From: Paraburkholderia humisilvae
Lineage (GTDB): Bacteria > Pseudomonadota > Gammaproteobacteria > Burkholderiales > Burkholderiaceae
Assembly: GCF_902859855.1 (NCBI RefSeq)
Contig: NZ_CADIKH010000001.1
Location: forward strand, 62,001 to 126,000
Direction: 5' to 3'
DNA length: 64,000 bases
Shown: piece after piece, positions 9,563-19,353 of the stretch
Position numbering within the stretch: position 1 is the first letter of the stretch
How the letters are laid out: the number at the start of each line of letters is the position of its first letter
The notes under the pieces: model-generated
The model's input: the letters and a program-made list of their open reading frames with translations, nothing else
Database searches by the model: none
What the model was told of the DNA's origin: nothing
Position numbers and translations under genes: made by a program

Positions 9563-10204
9563 TCAAATTGATTTTTCTCCGCTCATGTCGGTAAGTGAAT
9601 CGCGCGGATTTACGTCTCTTGCCGTGTTGGTGGCCATGCGCTTGAACAATTCCATAAAGCTCACCAGATTGTCCGCCTGCTTGCTAACCGAGTCTCTTTG
9701 ATCGTCCGTAAGTGGCGAGCCCGAAGCGTCGGCGACCGCCGAGTAGCTCGCAACAGCGTCGTCATGAAAAGTGTTGACAGCCTGGACCAGCGCGCCATTG
9801 CTGTTTAGAGGATCCTGTAGCCATTTCCCTGTCGGTGTCGTCGAGCGAATCGGACGTCATCTTGATTGCACCATCGTCTGGCTGAAATCAAACTGGGCAT
9901 TCGCAAGATCCGGACGTTGCGTAACGAGCGTTTGCATTGATGAAACGAACGCCGAAGCGATGCTTTCTGCATCTGAGCCAAGCTTCAGATGCAGCCAGAA
10001 GCCGTTAAGCGCATTTGCGAGCTTTGCTGCGTCGGCTTCCGGATCATCAGCCGTCAGGACGGGCGTGACAGGCGTAGGGCTTTCGACCGACGCTTGTAGT
10101 GGCGAAGCAGAACCCAAACCGGATTGCGTCGACGACAAGATTGCCGCGTTAGTTGAATCGATTGATAGAATCAATTCCTGCCTCGTGTGATCAGGCAACA
10201 CCAT
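9563..10204 (-). pseudogene. Unknown gene interrupted by an in-frame TGA
   Basis: The ATG at 10204 opens a 115-codon frame that ends at TGA 9857-9859. Translation continues in exactly the same frame for another 97 sense codons to TGA 9563-9565, and this second half also looks like real protein (GKWLQDPLNSNGALVQAVNT, then QADNLVSFMELFKRMATNTA). The two halves together would make a helical, soluble protein of about 213 residues. The simplest reading is a nonsense mutation in a formerly intact gene. Alternatives are a sequencing error or read-through. The family is unknown. Confidence 0.55.
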
Positions 10205-10506
10205 TTTTACGAAAAACTATCAAGTATCTTTAGTTTTTATTAAACCTGGAAAAATGAATGCGCCTTGGGTAGCGATTTGGGTGGCAGTTATATTCAATTC
10301 AAATATGTCATCGAATTGTCATACGATGGCTTTGCGATCGTCGAGCGATCAGCCCGTGCCTCTTGCATAACTGATCTCGGAGCAATAGCGGCTCAGCAAC
10401 GTCACCGTGCGTGCCCGGACGACCTGGCCGTGATAACGCTGGTTATCGCGGCAGCATCGCGCTGACGCTTACCGATGGACGGGCGACGCGACAGTCACGT
10501 AGCGAC

Positions 10507-10648
10507 CGAGGGTGTGTCAAAACACACGCGTCGACCGAGGGCCTTTGAAATCAGCTTGCGAGAATGGCCTACACCGGCTTCGTCGCGTGTCGGCAAGGGG
10601 TAAGCGACCCCTCAAAACCACGTTATTTTGTGTTTTGACACGGCCTCG
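10507..10648. mobile_element. MITE-like element with 20-bp terminal inverted repeats
   Basis: The left end, CGAGGGTGTGTCAAAACACA (10507-10526), and the right end, TGTGTTTTGACACGGCCTCG (10629-10648), are inverted repeats matching at 18 of 20 positions. They bound 142 bases with no coding potential. Short non-coding DNA between terminal inverted repeats is typical of a miniature inverted-repeat element or a deletion remnant of an insertion sequence. I did not identify a flanking target duplication. The rest of the interval 10205-10848 holds no supported gene. Confidence 0.55.
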
Positions 10649-10848
10649 ACCCTTTGCAGACGTACAGTTTCCGATTCAACGGGGACTGCATTCCGCATTG
10701 AGCGGGCATTCGTCATAGCCGGAGGATCCCTGATGCGGTCATCCTCTTTTCATTTAGTATTAGAACGTCGAAGTTGCTCGATCTAGGCGGGGCCGTCGAA
10801 CCAAGAAAACCACGATCCGGAAAAAGTTAAAAGTCCAGGAGAACTGAA

Positions 10849-11406
10849 ATGGATATGGGTATTGTGTGGAGCGGTATCAACTCTGCGATGAGTGTGTGGA
10901 CCTTCCGGGGTAAGGAAAAGCGAAAGTTTTTCGATGAGGTTATTGATCCGCTCTATAACGCGCTGACTGTGCCGCTTAAGGACTACAGCAAGCTTTGGGG
11001 CGAATTGCGTGCACAGGCCGAGGACGCAACATCCGGACAGATCATTGATCCGGAGGCCCAGCGGAAGCTCAGGAATGCGCTAACCACTCGACGCGAAGAT
11101 ATGTCGGTTGAGAGGCGCCAGGTAGGTGGCCTCGCACAACGGCTTGCTGAAATGCCTGAAGCGGAGATCCAATCTTTCGGGCGAAACATCATCGAGCTGT
11201 TTGGCTTTGAGGGCGGTTCGAACTCTCCCGTGACGTCAGATTTCGGTCGCCTCGTCGACGATCTCACAAGGTCGCCTTCGGCCAACTACCAGGCGCAGAT
11301 CGGCCATTCCCTGAACCGGATCGTTGAACTTCAGACGCGTTTTAAAACGGTGATGGCAAGGATTAATAAAGAGTACGCACATCTTAAGGTCGCTGCGGCG
11401 CAGTAA
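10849..11406 (+). CDS. Hypothetical helical protein
   Basis: A 185-residue protein with a strong ribosome site (CCAGGAGAACTGAA before the ATG). No signal peptide or membrane segment is visible. The sequence is mostly charged amphipathic helix, with coiled-coil-like stretches (EKRKFFDEVIDPLYNALTV, QAQIGHSLNRIVELQTRF, MARINKEYAHLKV). No family was recognised. It stands alone between a MITE-like element and the end of the RND gene, which suggests accessory DNA. Confidence 0.75.
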   Translation: MDMGIVWSGINSAMSVWTFRGKEKRKFFDEVIDPLYNALTVPLKDYSKLWGELRAQAEDATSGQIIDPEAQRKLRNALTTRREDMSVERRQVGGLAQRLAEMPEAEIQSFGRNIIELFGFEGGSNSPVTSDFGRLVDDLTRSPSANYQAQIGHSLNRIVELQTRFKTVMARINKEYAHLKVAAAQ

Positions 11407-11701
11407 GTTTGCGAGAATTGACATGACGAATGCTGGTCACCTTCTGGCGCAGATAGCGCTCTCCAGGGAATTCAGAAACTTTGCCAGCATTCGATCGAAG
11501 CCATACACGACTGACCTGAATGCAACCACAATCGGACATTCATCGTAGAGGCTCGAATGTCCCTTTCTGCCCGGCTATTGCCGGATGCCGCGCGCCGTAT
11601 CCGACCCCGTTGCGCTCACTTGGGTCCTCGCTCCGTAGGGCTGTTTTCAAAGTCCCACGGTCATTTCAGTTCGCGCACGCACGTTCCGTTCAACACCTGA
11701 A
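11407..11701. other. Intergenic region between convergent genes
   Basis: These 295 bases lie between the 185-residue protein gene (plus) and the RND permease gene (minus). I see no gene and no confident terminator. Confidence 0.4.
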
Positions 11702-14700
11702 TTACAAACGCTCCTTTTCTCCATCGCGCCAAAGCACCATGCGCGCATTGCTATCGTCCGCATTGGCTTCCTGCACATGCCTCGGGCGCCGGCTAGTAAC
11801 CCGAACCATGCAATAGAACGCCAACGGGGTAAACACCAACCCTAGCAGCGTCGCCGTAATAACGCCGCCGAACACGCTGGTCCCGATCGAATGCCGGCTT
11901 TCAGCGCCCGCGCCACTGGACACCATTAGCGGCATCACCCCCAGCAAAAACGCCATCGACGTCATCACGATCGGGCGAAACCGCATCGCCGAGGCTTCCA
12001 CGATCGCCCGCTTCAAAGGGATGCCGCGGTCATGCAGGTCGCGCGCAAATTGCACAATCAGGATGGCATTCTTGGCCGACAGCCCGATTACCGTGATGAG
12101 CCCCAGTTTGAAATAGATGTCGTTCGATATCCCACGCATCAGCACCGCGGCAACTGCGCCCGCGACGCCCAGCGGAATGACCATCATGACCGCGAGCGGC
12201 ACCACCCAGCTTTCGTACAACGCCGCGAGCACCATAAACACCGCAACAAGCGACAAACCGATCAGCAGTGAAGTCTGGCGTGTTGCACTAGCCTCCTCAC
12301 GCGCCGCATCGACCCAGTCAAAGGCAAACCCACGAGGCAAAGCCGCGGCAAGCCGCTCCATCTCTTGCAGCGCCTCGCCCGACTGATGACCGGCCGCCGC
12401 CCGCCCGTTGATGTCGAGAGAAGGATACCCATCGTACCGGTTCAGCACGACCGGCCCTTTCGCCCAGCGTAGCGCGGCCAGCGCAGAGAGCGACACCATC
12501 GCGCCGGATTGATTGGGCACCGACAGACTGAGCAGATCGTCGGCGCTCATCCGCGACGACGCCTGCCCTGCCACAATCACGCGCCGCATGCGGCCGCCGG
12601 CCGGAAAATCATCGATATAGGACGAGCCGAAGGTGTCTCCCAGCACGTCCGCGATCCGTTCGAAAGGCACACCGAACGCGTAGGCCTTCGCCCGATCGAC
12701 GTCGATCGCCACACGCGGCGCATCGGGCAGATCCTCGAAGTGCACCGAGGCAAGCACCGGGTCTGCTTTCGCCTGTGCGGCGAGCCGCTCGCGCGCGCTC
12801 GTCAGCGCCGCGCGGCCAAGACCGCCGCGGTCTTCCAGCCGGAATACGAAGCCATCCGAGTGGCCCAGCCCCGGAACCGAAGGGGGCAGTTGCACTTCGA
12901 CTCTGCCGTCGAGAATCCTGTCGAACGCGCTGCTCAATCTGTCGCGCAACACACGCGCATCGACGTCGCGCTTGTCCCACTCCTTCAACTCGACAAAGGC
13001 CATCGCAACATTCTGGCCGCTGCCGGAAAAACTCCAGCCCATCACGCTCGTCACATTCGAAATCTCCGGCTGGCGGCTCAGTATCTGCTCAACACGTTCG
13101 ACGACAGCCAGCGTGCGCGCCTGAGTGGCGCCCGCCGGTAACTGGATCATGACCTGTAACTGGCCTTGATCTTCAGCCGGTAAAAACCCGGCAGGCATGC
13201 GCCAATACATCAGCGCACAGACCACCACAAGACCCGCATAAAGCATGAGCATCGGGCCCACCCGCCGCAATACGCGCGAGGTCATCAAGCGGTAATGGCG
13301 CGACGCCTGGTCGACGCTTCGCTCGAAACCATCCGCGACGCGGGTCGGGAACGATCGCATCGCTACGGTCGCCGTTGCGCGCCCATGAGCGGTCGGCGTT
13401 GCCTTCAACAGGTTCGCGCACAATGCAGGCGTCAACGACAGCGCCATAAACGATGACACCAGCATCGACGCAATCATCGCGATCGCGAACTGCTTGTAGA
13501 TGCCACCGACCCCGCCGGGGAAAAACGCCATCGGGACGAACACAGCGGTCAGAACCGCGGCCACCCCGATGAGCGCGCCGCTGATCTGCGCCATCGACTT
13601 GCGCGTCGCCGCGCGTGGCGAAAGGCCCTCCTCCGCCATCACGCGATGGACGCTTTCGACCACCACGATCGCATCGTCGACCAGAATGCCGATCGCCAGC
13701 ACGAGCCCAAGCATCGTAAACGTGTTGATCGACAGCCCGCACGCGTACATCACGCCAAATGCGCCCATCAACGTGACGGGAATCACGACGGTCGGCACCA
13801 GCGCATAGCGCAGATTGCGCAGAAACAGCCACATCACGAAGAACACCAGCACCACCGCTTCGCACAGCGTGATGACGACTTCGTGGATTGCCACATGGAC
13901 GAAATGCGCATTGTCGAACGGAATCTCGATCGACATGCCCGGTGGCAACTGCTTCGACAGCTCGGCCAGCTTCGCGCGAATCAGTCCGGATGTTTCGAGT
14001 GCATTGCCGCGCGGCCCGAGCTGGATGCCCACCGCCGCAGCCGGCTTGCCATTCAGGCGCGACCAGAACGCATAGTTGTCCCGGCCTATTTCGACGCGCG
14101 CCACATCCGACAGGTGTACCGCGCTGCCATCGGGCTTGGCCTTCAATACGATCTGCCCGAACTCGTCAGGCGAAATCAACTGGCCCTTCAGGCTGACCGA
14201 CGCCGTCAACGGCTGGCCATCGACCAGCGGCGTATCGCCGATCGCTCCGGCAGTGACTGCGGCGTTCTGCGTGGTGATGGCCGCATTGACGTCGGCGGCG
14301 GCAAGACCATACTCACGCAGCTTCATCGGATCGAGCCAGATACGCAATGCTTCGTCCGCATCCCAAAGCTGCGCGGAACCGACGCCGGGCGTGCGCTTCA
14401 ATTCACGCATCACGTAGCGGCTCAGGTAATCGCTCAATTCAGCAGGATCGCGCGAGCCGTCAGCCGATGTCAACGCGACGAGCATCAGGAATGTGTTGGC
14501 CGATTTGAATACGTTAATGCCTTGCTGCACGACCTGACTCGGCAGGCGCGTCTCGACCTGCTTGATGCGATTTTGCACATCGACCAGCGCAATGTCCGGG
14601 TTGGTGCCCGGCGCGAAGGTCGCGACGATCTCGAGTTCACCGAGACTGTCGCTCGACGTCTCGTAGTAGAGCATGCCCTCTGCGCCATCGAGGCTCTCCT

Positions 14701-14896
14701 CGATGATGCTCCCGACGGTTTCATCGACCGTTTCGGTGATCGCGCCCGGATAGGTCGCGTCGATAATGATTCGAGTGGGCGCGAGCCGCGGATACTGGGC
14801 TACCGGCAACTGCGGAATCGCCAGCGCACCGGCAAACACAATGGCGAGTGCGACGATCCATGCAAACACGGGGCGATCGATAAAGAAATTAGGCAC
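11702..14896 (-). CDS. RND-family multidrug efflux permease (AcrB/MexB type)
   Basis: A 1064-residue inner-membrane proton antiporter of the hydrophobe/amphiphile efflux family, full length compared with AcrB. It opens with the canonical PNFFIDRPVFAWIVALAI. The proton-relay aspartate pair is in LAIGILVDDAIVVVESVHRV (around residue 405), followed by MAEEGLSPRAATRKSM. The GTG at 14896 is chosen because translation from it gives the standard N terminus. Such pumps need a periplasmic adaptor and an outer-membrane channel, yet neither gene is adjacent. An Lrp-type regulator gene lies upstream in the same direction, 301 bases away. The substrate cannot be predicted. Confidence 0.95.
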   Translation of the reverse strand: MPNFFIDRPVFAWIVALAIVFAGALAIPQLPVAQYPRLAPTRIIIDATYPGAITETVDETVGSIIEESLDGAEGMLYYETSSDSLGELEIVATFAPGTNPDIALVDVQNRIKQVETRLPSQVVQQGINVFKSANTFLMLVALTSADGSRDPAELSDYLSRYVMRELKRTPGVGSAQLWDADEALRIWLDPMKLREYGLAAADVNAAITTQNAAVTAGAIGDTPLVDGQPLTASVSLKGQLISPDEFGQIVLKAKPDGSAVHLSDVARVEIGRDNYAFWSRLNGKPAAAVGIQLGPRGNALETSGLIRAKLAELSKQLPPGMSIEIPFDNAHFVHVAIHEVVITLCEAVVLVFFVMWLFLRNLRYALVPTVVIPVTLMGAFGVMYACGLSINTFTMLGLVLAIGILVDDAIVVVESVHRVMAEEGLSPRAATRKSMAQISGALIGVAAVLTAVFVPMAFFPGGVGGIYKQFAIAMIASMLVSSFMALSLTPALCANLLKATPTAHGRATATVAMRSFPTRVADGFERSVDQASRHYRLMTSRVLRRVGPMLMLYAGLVVVCALMYWRMPAGFLPAEDQGQLQVMIQLPAGATQARTLAVVERVEQILSRQPEISNVTSVMGWSFSGSGQNVAMAFVELKEWDKRDVDARVLRDRLSSAFDRILDGRVEVQLPPSVPGLGHSDGFVFRLEDRGGLGRAALTSARERLAAQAKADPVLASVHFEDLPDAPRVAIDVDRAKAYAFGVPFERIADVLGDTFGSSYIDDFPAGGRMRRVIVAGQASSRMSADDLLSLSVPNQSGAMVSLSALAALRWAKGPVVLNRYDGYPSLDINGRAAAGHQSGEALQEMERLAAALPRGFAFDWVDAAREEASATRQTSLLIGLSLVAVFMVLAALYESWVVPLAVMMVIPLGVAGAVAAVLMRGISNDIYFKLGLITVIGLSAKNAILIVQFARDLHDRGIPLKRAIVEASAMRFRPIVMTSMAFLLGVMPLMVSSGAGAESRHSIGTSVFGGVITATLLGLVFTPLAFYCMVRVTSRRPRHVQEANADDSNARMVLWRDGEKERL

Positions 14897-15197
14897 GCGG
14901 AATTCAAATCATCTTTTAGTCATGGTCGCGGTGGTCCGCTTCGACACACATTATTGTTTTTCACCCAGGACGGGATGATGAAGTTGTCAAATCGCAAGTT
15001 CAACAGGCTGGGCAATAATTTTCCGGTTGCGGGTTTTTAATGGATATGTCGTCCGGCCAAAGCAATATGCGTGCGGCAGCCGAACCTTTTGACCTGCGAA
15101 GCCTGTCGACGCGTCATACGACGGGCAGAGATCGACCCAACACGTTCGATCGAGCAGCAAGTACGGCTGGCCGTTGTCGGACCAGGAAGAGACAGTC
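14897..15197. other. Intergenic region upstream of the RND gene
   Basis: These 301 bases should contain the RND promoter. No adaptor-gene remnant, regulator binding site or ribosome site stands out. Confidence 0.4.
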
Positions 15198-15671
15198 TCA
15201 GATCGCCACCGACGGCACGTTCTTCATGCAACGCAGCGCAAACATCGACCGACTGTGGCGAATACCCGAAATGCGGTACAGCTTTTCACGCAAGAAGCGT
15301 TCATATCCCGCCGTGCCCTGCACAGCTACCTTAATCAGATAGTCGTATTCCCCCGAGATGAGGTACGCGTCGAGAACCTCCGGCAACGCCGCAAGCTCTT
15401 CGCCGAAGCGCTCCAGTACCTCGTCTTCGTGGCGGTCCAGGGTCACCTCGATGAGCACCGTATCGGATAGCCCGAGCTTTTCCTGATCGATCAGGGCAAC
15501 GTAGCCGCGAATCAGTCCTATCTCTTCCAGATGCCGCGTGCGGTTCCAGCACGCCGTCGTCGACATCCCGGCTAGCTCGGCCAGTTCAGCATTCTTCATT
15601 CGCGCGTTGCGTTGCAGCGCTCGCACGATCGCGAGGTCCTGCTTGGTGAGTGACAGACTTGAGTCGTTCAT
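15198..15671 (-). CDS. Lrp/AsnC-family transcriptional regulator
   Basis: A 157-residue DNA-binding protein. The AsnC-type HTH spans about residues 8-65 (LTKQDLAIVRALQRNARMKN, AELAELAGMSTTACWNRTRHLEEIGLIRGY). It is followed by the ligand-binding RAM domain with a GEYDYLIKV core. The ATG at 15671 gives the family's usual N terminus; the frame extends 16 codons further without improving it. Members sense amino acids or related small molecules. It is divergent from the benzoylformate-decarboxylase-like gene and upstream of the RND gene, so either could be a target. Confidence 0.92.
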   Translation of the reverse strand: MNDSSLSLTKQDLAIVRALQRNARMKNAELAELAGMSTTACWNRTRHLEEIGLIRGYVALIDQEKLGLSDTVLIEVTLDRHEDEVLERFGEELAALPEVLDAYLISGEYDYLIKVAVQGTAGYERFLREKLYRISGIRHSRSMFALRCMKNVPSVAI

Positions 15672-15966
15672 GGTGTATGGACAGCATTCCAGAAATTGAC
15701 GGATGTCAGGAATAATCATCCGCTTTTGGCCATTATTTCACCAAGTTCAGGAAGCCGCTTCACAGGGCTCCGGGCTAATATTTCTACACGCTTTCTTGTT
15801 GAGCTTCTGGTTCGCAGCTTCGCACCGTTCGAACCGGCTCTAATGCCCACGAGGCGGATAGGGAAGCGCTGTCGACCCCAAAAAGGTCGAACCACGAGAA
15901 CCGTGCAGTAGAAGGCACGGACGCCATATCAGGCTCATGAAAGCGTTATCCCCACAAAGGTGAATT
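15672..15966. promoter_or_regulatory. Divergent promoter region, lrp-like gene / ThDP-decarboxylase gene
   Basis: These 295 bases lie between two divergent genes and must carry both promoters. An AAGGTG ribosome site precedes the decarboxylase ATG. No operator was assigned. Confidence 0.45.
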
Positions 15967-17664
15967 ATGTCTTCCAGTCCAATCGGAACACTCGAAACAG
16001 TCGCAGAGCGCCGCGGTGCCAGCGTCCTCCTTGAAACGTTGAGCAGTGTCGGGTGCGAGTATGTTTTCGGCAATCCCGGCACGACCGAGCTACCGCTAAT
16101 GGATGCCTTGCTTGACGCTCCCCAGCTCAACTATGTCTGGGCCCTCCAGGAGGCAAGCGTTGTCGCGATGGCCGATGGCTACGCGCAAGCGGCCGGCAGG
16201 CCGGGCTTCATCAATCTGCACACTGCGGGCGGGCTCGGGCACGGTATGGGCAATCTGCTGAATGCAAGTGTTTCTTGTACGCCGCTGGTGGTTACCGCAG
16301 GTCAGCAGGATAGACGGCACAGCCTCACGGACCCCTTGTTACTGGGCGACCTGGTGCGCATCGCACGACCGGCCGTGAAATGGGCTCAAGAAGTAAGTAG
16401 CGCGGATCAGTTGCCCGTCCTCGTGAGGCGCGCCTTTCAGGATGCGAACGCAGCGCCTTCGGGACCGGTCTTCCTGTCGTTGCCGATGGACGTGATGGAA
16501 GAAACGAGCACGGTTCCGGTCGATACGCCGTCAACCATCGACCGGCGTTCGGTAGCGGGCTCGCTTGAGGCTCTGGCCGACCATCTGGCGGAAATCCGGC
16601 CGAATCGGCTCGCCATCATCGCCGGGGACGAAATACATTCGAGTGATGCGGGGAACGAGGCACTTGAGCTCGCGGAAACCCTGGCCGCTTCGGTGTTCGG
16701 ATCGTCATGGCCCGCTCGCATTCCATTTGCGACTTCTAGCCCTCTATGGGCCGGCAACCTGCCAACGAAGGCGACGCAAATCGCTGAAAAGCTATCGCAG
16801 TTCGACGCCATCTTCGCGCTGGGTGGGAAATCGTTGATCACGATTCTCTATTCACACGGATCCGCCGTGCCGCAGGGTTGTGATGTCTTCCAGTTGTCGG
16901 CTGACGTGCGAGACCTTGGACGGACCTACTACACCAGGCTCTCTGTGGTCGGTGACATCAAGGCGTCCCTCCGCCAATTGCTACCCTTGCTCAGACAACG
17001 CGTGGAGAAGAACGCGGCTGCCTACGCCGAAGCAAGAGGGAAGGCCAGGGCCAATCAGGCGAAGCGCCGGGCTTCACTCGACGAACTCGCCGCGTCGCAG
17101 TTCGATTCGCCTGTGGTGACACCTCTGGTTGCCGCTCAGCAGGCGATGCGTGCCATCGGCGATAAAACACCGATCGTCGACGAGGCGATTGTTACTTCGT
17201 CGGCGGTTCGCAGCTTCCTCAACAGCTCGTCGGCGCGACAGTACTCGTTCCTGCGCGGGGGTGGCCTGGGTTGGGGCATGCCCGCCGCAGTTGGCTGTTC
17301 TCTCGGACTGGGAAGGGAGCCAGTCGTGTGTCTGGTTGGCGACGGCGCCACAATGTATTCGCCACAAGCGTTGTGGACTGCTGCCTACGAAAAGCTGCCC
17401 GTGACATTCGTCGTTATGAATAACCGCGAGTACAACGTTCTCAAGAACTTCATGCGTTCCCAGGAACACTATACGGCGGCGAAGACCAACCGGTTTGTTG
17501 CGATGGAGATCGATAACCCACCCATCGACTACCTCGCGCTGGCCACTTCGATGGGCGTCCCAGCCCGCCGGGTCGAGCGGGCCGGTGATATCGCCCAGGC
17601 GATCGAAGCCGGAATCGCATCGGGAACCGCTAACCTGATCGAAGTGGTGATCGGCTCCACATGA
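15967..17664 (+). CDS. Thiamine-diphosphate-dependent decarboxylase, benzoylformate decarboxylase-like
   Basis: A 565-residue ThDP enzyme of the benzoylformate decarboxylase/acetolactate synthase fold. The N-terminal domain carries YVFGNPGTTELP, the cofactor-activating glutamate in WALQEASVVAMADGYAQ, and the active-site histidine context INLHTAGGLGHGMGNLLNA. The C-terminal domain has the ThDP/Mg signature VGDGATMYSPQALWTAAY ending in VVMNN. Compared with Pseudomonas putida MdlC, the NPGS serine is replaced by threonine, so the substrate may differ. The likely reaction is decarboxylation of an aryl 2-oxo acid to an aldehyde, which the aldehyde dehydrogenase at 19982 could oxidise. The pathway link is inference. 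Confidence 0.85.
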   Translation: MSSSPIGTLETVAERRGASVLLETLSSVGCEYVFGNPGTTELPLMDALLDAPQLNYVWALQEASVVAMADGYAQAAGRPGFINLHTAGGLGHGMGNLLNASVSCTPLVVTAGQQDRRHSLTDPLLLGDLVRIARPAVKWAQEVSSADQLPVLVRRAFQDANAAPSGPVFLSLPMDVMEETSTVPVDTPSTIDRRSVAGSLEALADHLAEIRPNRLAIIAGDEIHSSDAGNEALELAETLAASVFGSSWPARIPFATSSPLWAGNLPTKATQIAEKLSQFDAIFALGGKSLITILYSHGSAVPQGCDVFQLSADVRDLGRTYYTRLSVVGDIKASLRQLLPLLRQRVEKNAAAYAEARGKARANQAKRRASLDELAASQFDSPVVTPLVAAQQAMRAIGDKTPIVDEAIVTSSAVRSFLNSSSARQYSFLRGGGLGWGMPAAVGCSLGLGREPVVCLVGDGATMYSPQALWTAAYEKLPVTFVVMNNREYNVLKNFMRSQEHYTAAKTNRFVAMEIDNPPIDYLALATSMGVPARRVERAGDIAQAIEAGIASGTANLIEVVIGST

Positions 17665-17753
17665 CATAACGTCAGTAGGCGTTCGCACCCGTTTCTTCGA
17701 TTCATGGCCGCGACGGGTCGCGCCAGACACCCATCCAGATCAAGCGATCGACC

Positions 17754-18746
17754 TTACAACCGTTGCCCGTCGTCCTGGTGATTTTCCACCTTGGACGAAC
17801 TCGCTGCCATATGGGTTGCTGCGTACTCCCGCGGTGTCATTCCGTAGCTTTCCTTGAAGGCGCGGCTGAAGTGAGCCAAGCTCGAAAATCCACACTGGTA
17901 CGCAATTGTCTGGATCTCGCCTCGCGATGCGCCGGGGAGTAGCCGCGCCGCATGCTCAAGCCGGAGTGACCACGCGTAGCGCATCGCCGACAGCCCACTG
18001 GCTTTTAGCGCATGCATGAGACTGCTAGACGAGATGTTCAGCTCAGCGGCGATGCTTCCCACGGTGAGATCGGGGTCGCCAATGCGGCGCGCGATAAGTT
18101 GTTTAGCGCGAAGTACCGTTATAGCTTTCGAGCGAGCCGGTGCTGGGGCATTGCGGTCATTGACCAGTACGTCCATCAAATCGAGGCATTGATGGACGAG
18201 CCGACTGAGCAGTTGCTCGCCTGCCTTGCTCGCTTGAGACGTCAGGGTCAGCAGGACTTCGCGTACCACGCCGACATCGGGCGACAACGGATCCGGACTA
18301 AAGGCCACCGGAACGCGGTGACGCAGCCCGCGGTCGCGTAAGGCCGCCTTCGGAATCCAGATCGCCGACGTGCACGTCGGTTCGCCCACCGACTCGATGA
18401 AGTCATACTGCGGATCGTGCACGGCAATGTCGCCAGGTCCGAACGTTTTCGTCTGGCCATTCTGTTCGATCAACAGCGTGCCGCTTCTCACGATCTTCAC
18501 GATCACATGCTCACCGTTCAAGGGGGCGCTGATGCGATGCAAGATCGGTGATACCGACTGCCACGACGCGTTAATGTTCATAATTTCGATCTGACCGGCG
18601 CGCACGACGTCGACAGTAGACGGGCCGGAGTGGTAAGCGTCGAATCGGCATTTCCAGCCTTGCGTCAATATCGCGTCGATCCATGCGTGACGGTCCATCG
18701 GCGTCCCGTTCCATCGATTCTCGTATAGGCCAGTACCTGCTCGCAT
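17754..18746 (-). CDS. AraC-family transcriptional regulator
   Basis: A 330-residue regulator with an AraC_binding_2-like sensor domain (NGQTKTFGPGDIAVHDP) and a C-terminal double HTH (VGSIAAELNISSSSLMHAL, then IQTIAYQCGFSSLAHFSRAF and YGMTPREYAAT). The ATG at 18746 has an AAGGAAGGA ribosome site. It is a close paralogue of the regulator at 32-991. It lies tail-to-tail with the benzoylformate-decarboxylase-like gene and upstream of the aldehyde dehydrogenase, so it may control this small catabolic group. Confidence 0.92.
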   Translation of the reverse strand: MRAGTGLYENRWNGTPMDRHAWIDAILTQGWKCRFDAYHSGPSTVDVVRAGQIEIMNINASWQSVSPILHRISAPLNGEHVIVKIVRSGTLLIEQNGQTKTFGPGDIAVHDPQYDFIESVGEPTCTSAIWIPKAALRDRGLRHRVPVAFSPDPLSPDVGVVREVLLTLTSQASKAGEQLLSRLVHQCLDLMDVLVNDRNAPAPARSKAITVLRAKQLIARRIGDPDLTVGSIAAELNISSSSLMHALKASGLSAMRYAWSLRLEHAARLLPGASRGEIQTIAYQCGFSSLAHFSRAFKESYGMTPREYAATHMAASSSKVENHQDDGQRL

Positions 18747-19353
18747 GGAATCCTTCCTTCCCTTTCAATTTACGCGCTACCAGTGATCCGACGATCAAAT
18801 AACAGTTGCTGTCGAGCAGATATTCCGGACGCGCTATAAGAATTGTCGCGTGCTCACATCGTAAATTCGCTTTATGCAATGTCGAAATGGCACGAAGCGT
18901 CTGAAAACGTCGGTCTCAGACTGCCACGACCCGCCTTAAACGCGTATGGAAGAGCGCGAATATGTCCGACGCTTGCAATTCTTCGCCGTCACCCATGACC
19001 AACCGCGCCGTTCAACGCCTGATCTAACGTCATGCAGCATGCAAAGCGAGTCAACAAAAAATGTGTTCCGGGTTAAATAGTGCAACAACATTTGCTGGAG
19101 AATTTTAGCGCCGCGACTCCTTTTGGGCGCGGCAATTGAATGGCGACCGGAGCGCACATCGATTCGACGCATCCTCGGGATGCTGTTCAAGCGCGCCGCA
19201 CTTCTGTCGTGCGTTCAAGCGTGGCTATAGCGTCGCGCCTCGCGTGCCATGCATGTAAGCAACGCTTGGCAATAAAGCGCGGAATGAGTTCGTCACTGGT
19301 CGTTCCGCTATCCAGTCCAGCAGTATCGAAAACACCCCAGGATGGAATTCGCT
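18747..19353. other. Intergenic region, no convincing gene
   Basis: These 607 bases lie between the divergent AraC gene and a secreted-protein gene. They should hold both promoters. No open frame with a ribosome site or protein-like composition was found. Confidence 0.4.

Noticed and set aside
13646..15040. Long plus-strand open frame (464 codons) opposite the RND gene
   Set aside because: It is rich in R, H, D and Q, as expected for the antisense of a GC-rich gene, and the minus-strand RND protein matches AcrB throughout.
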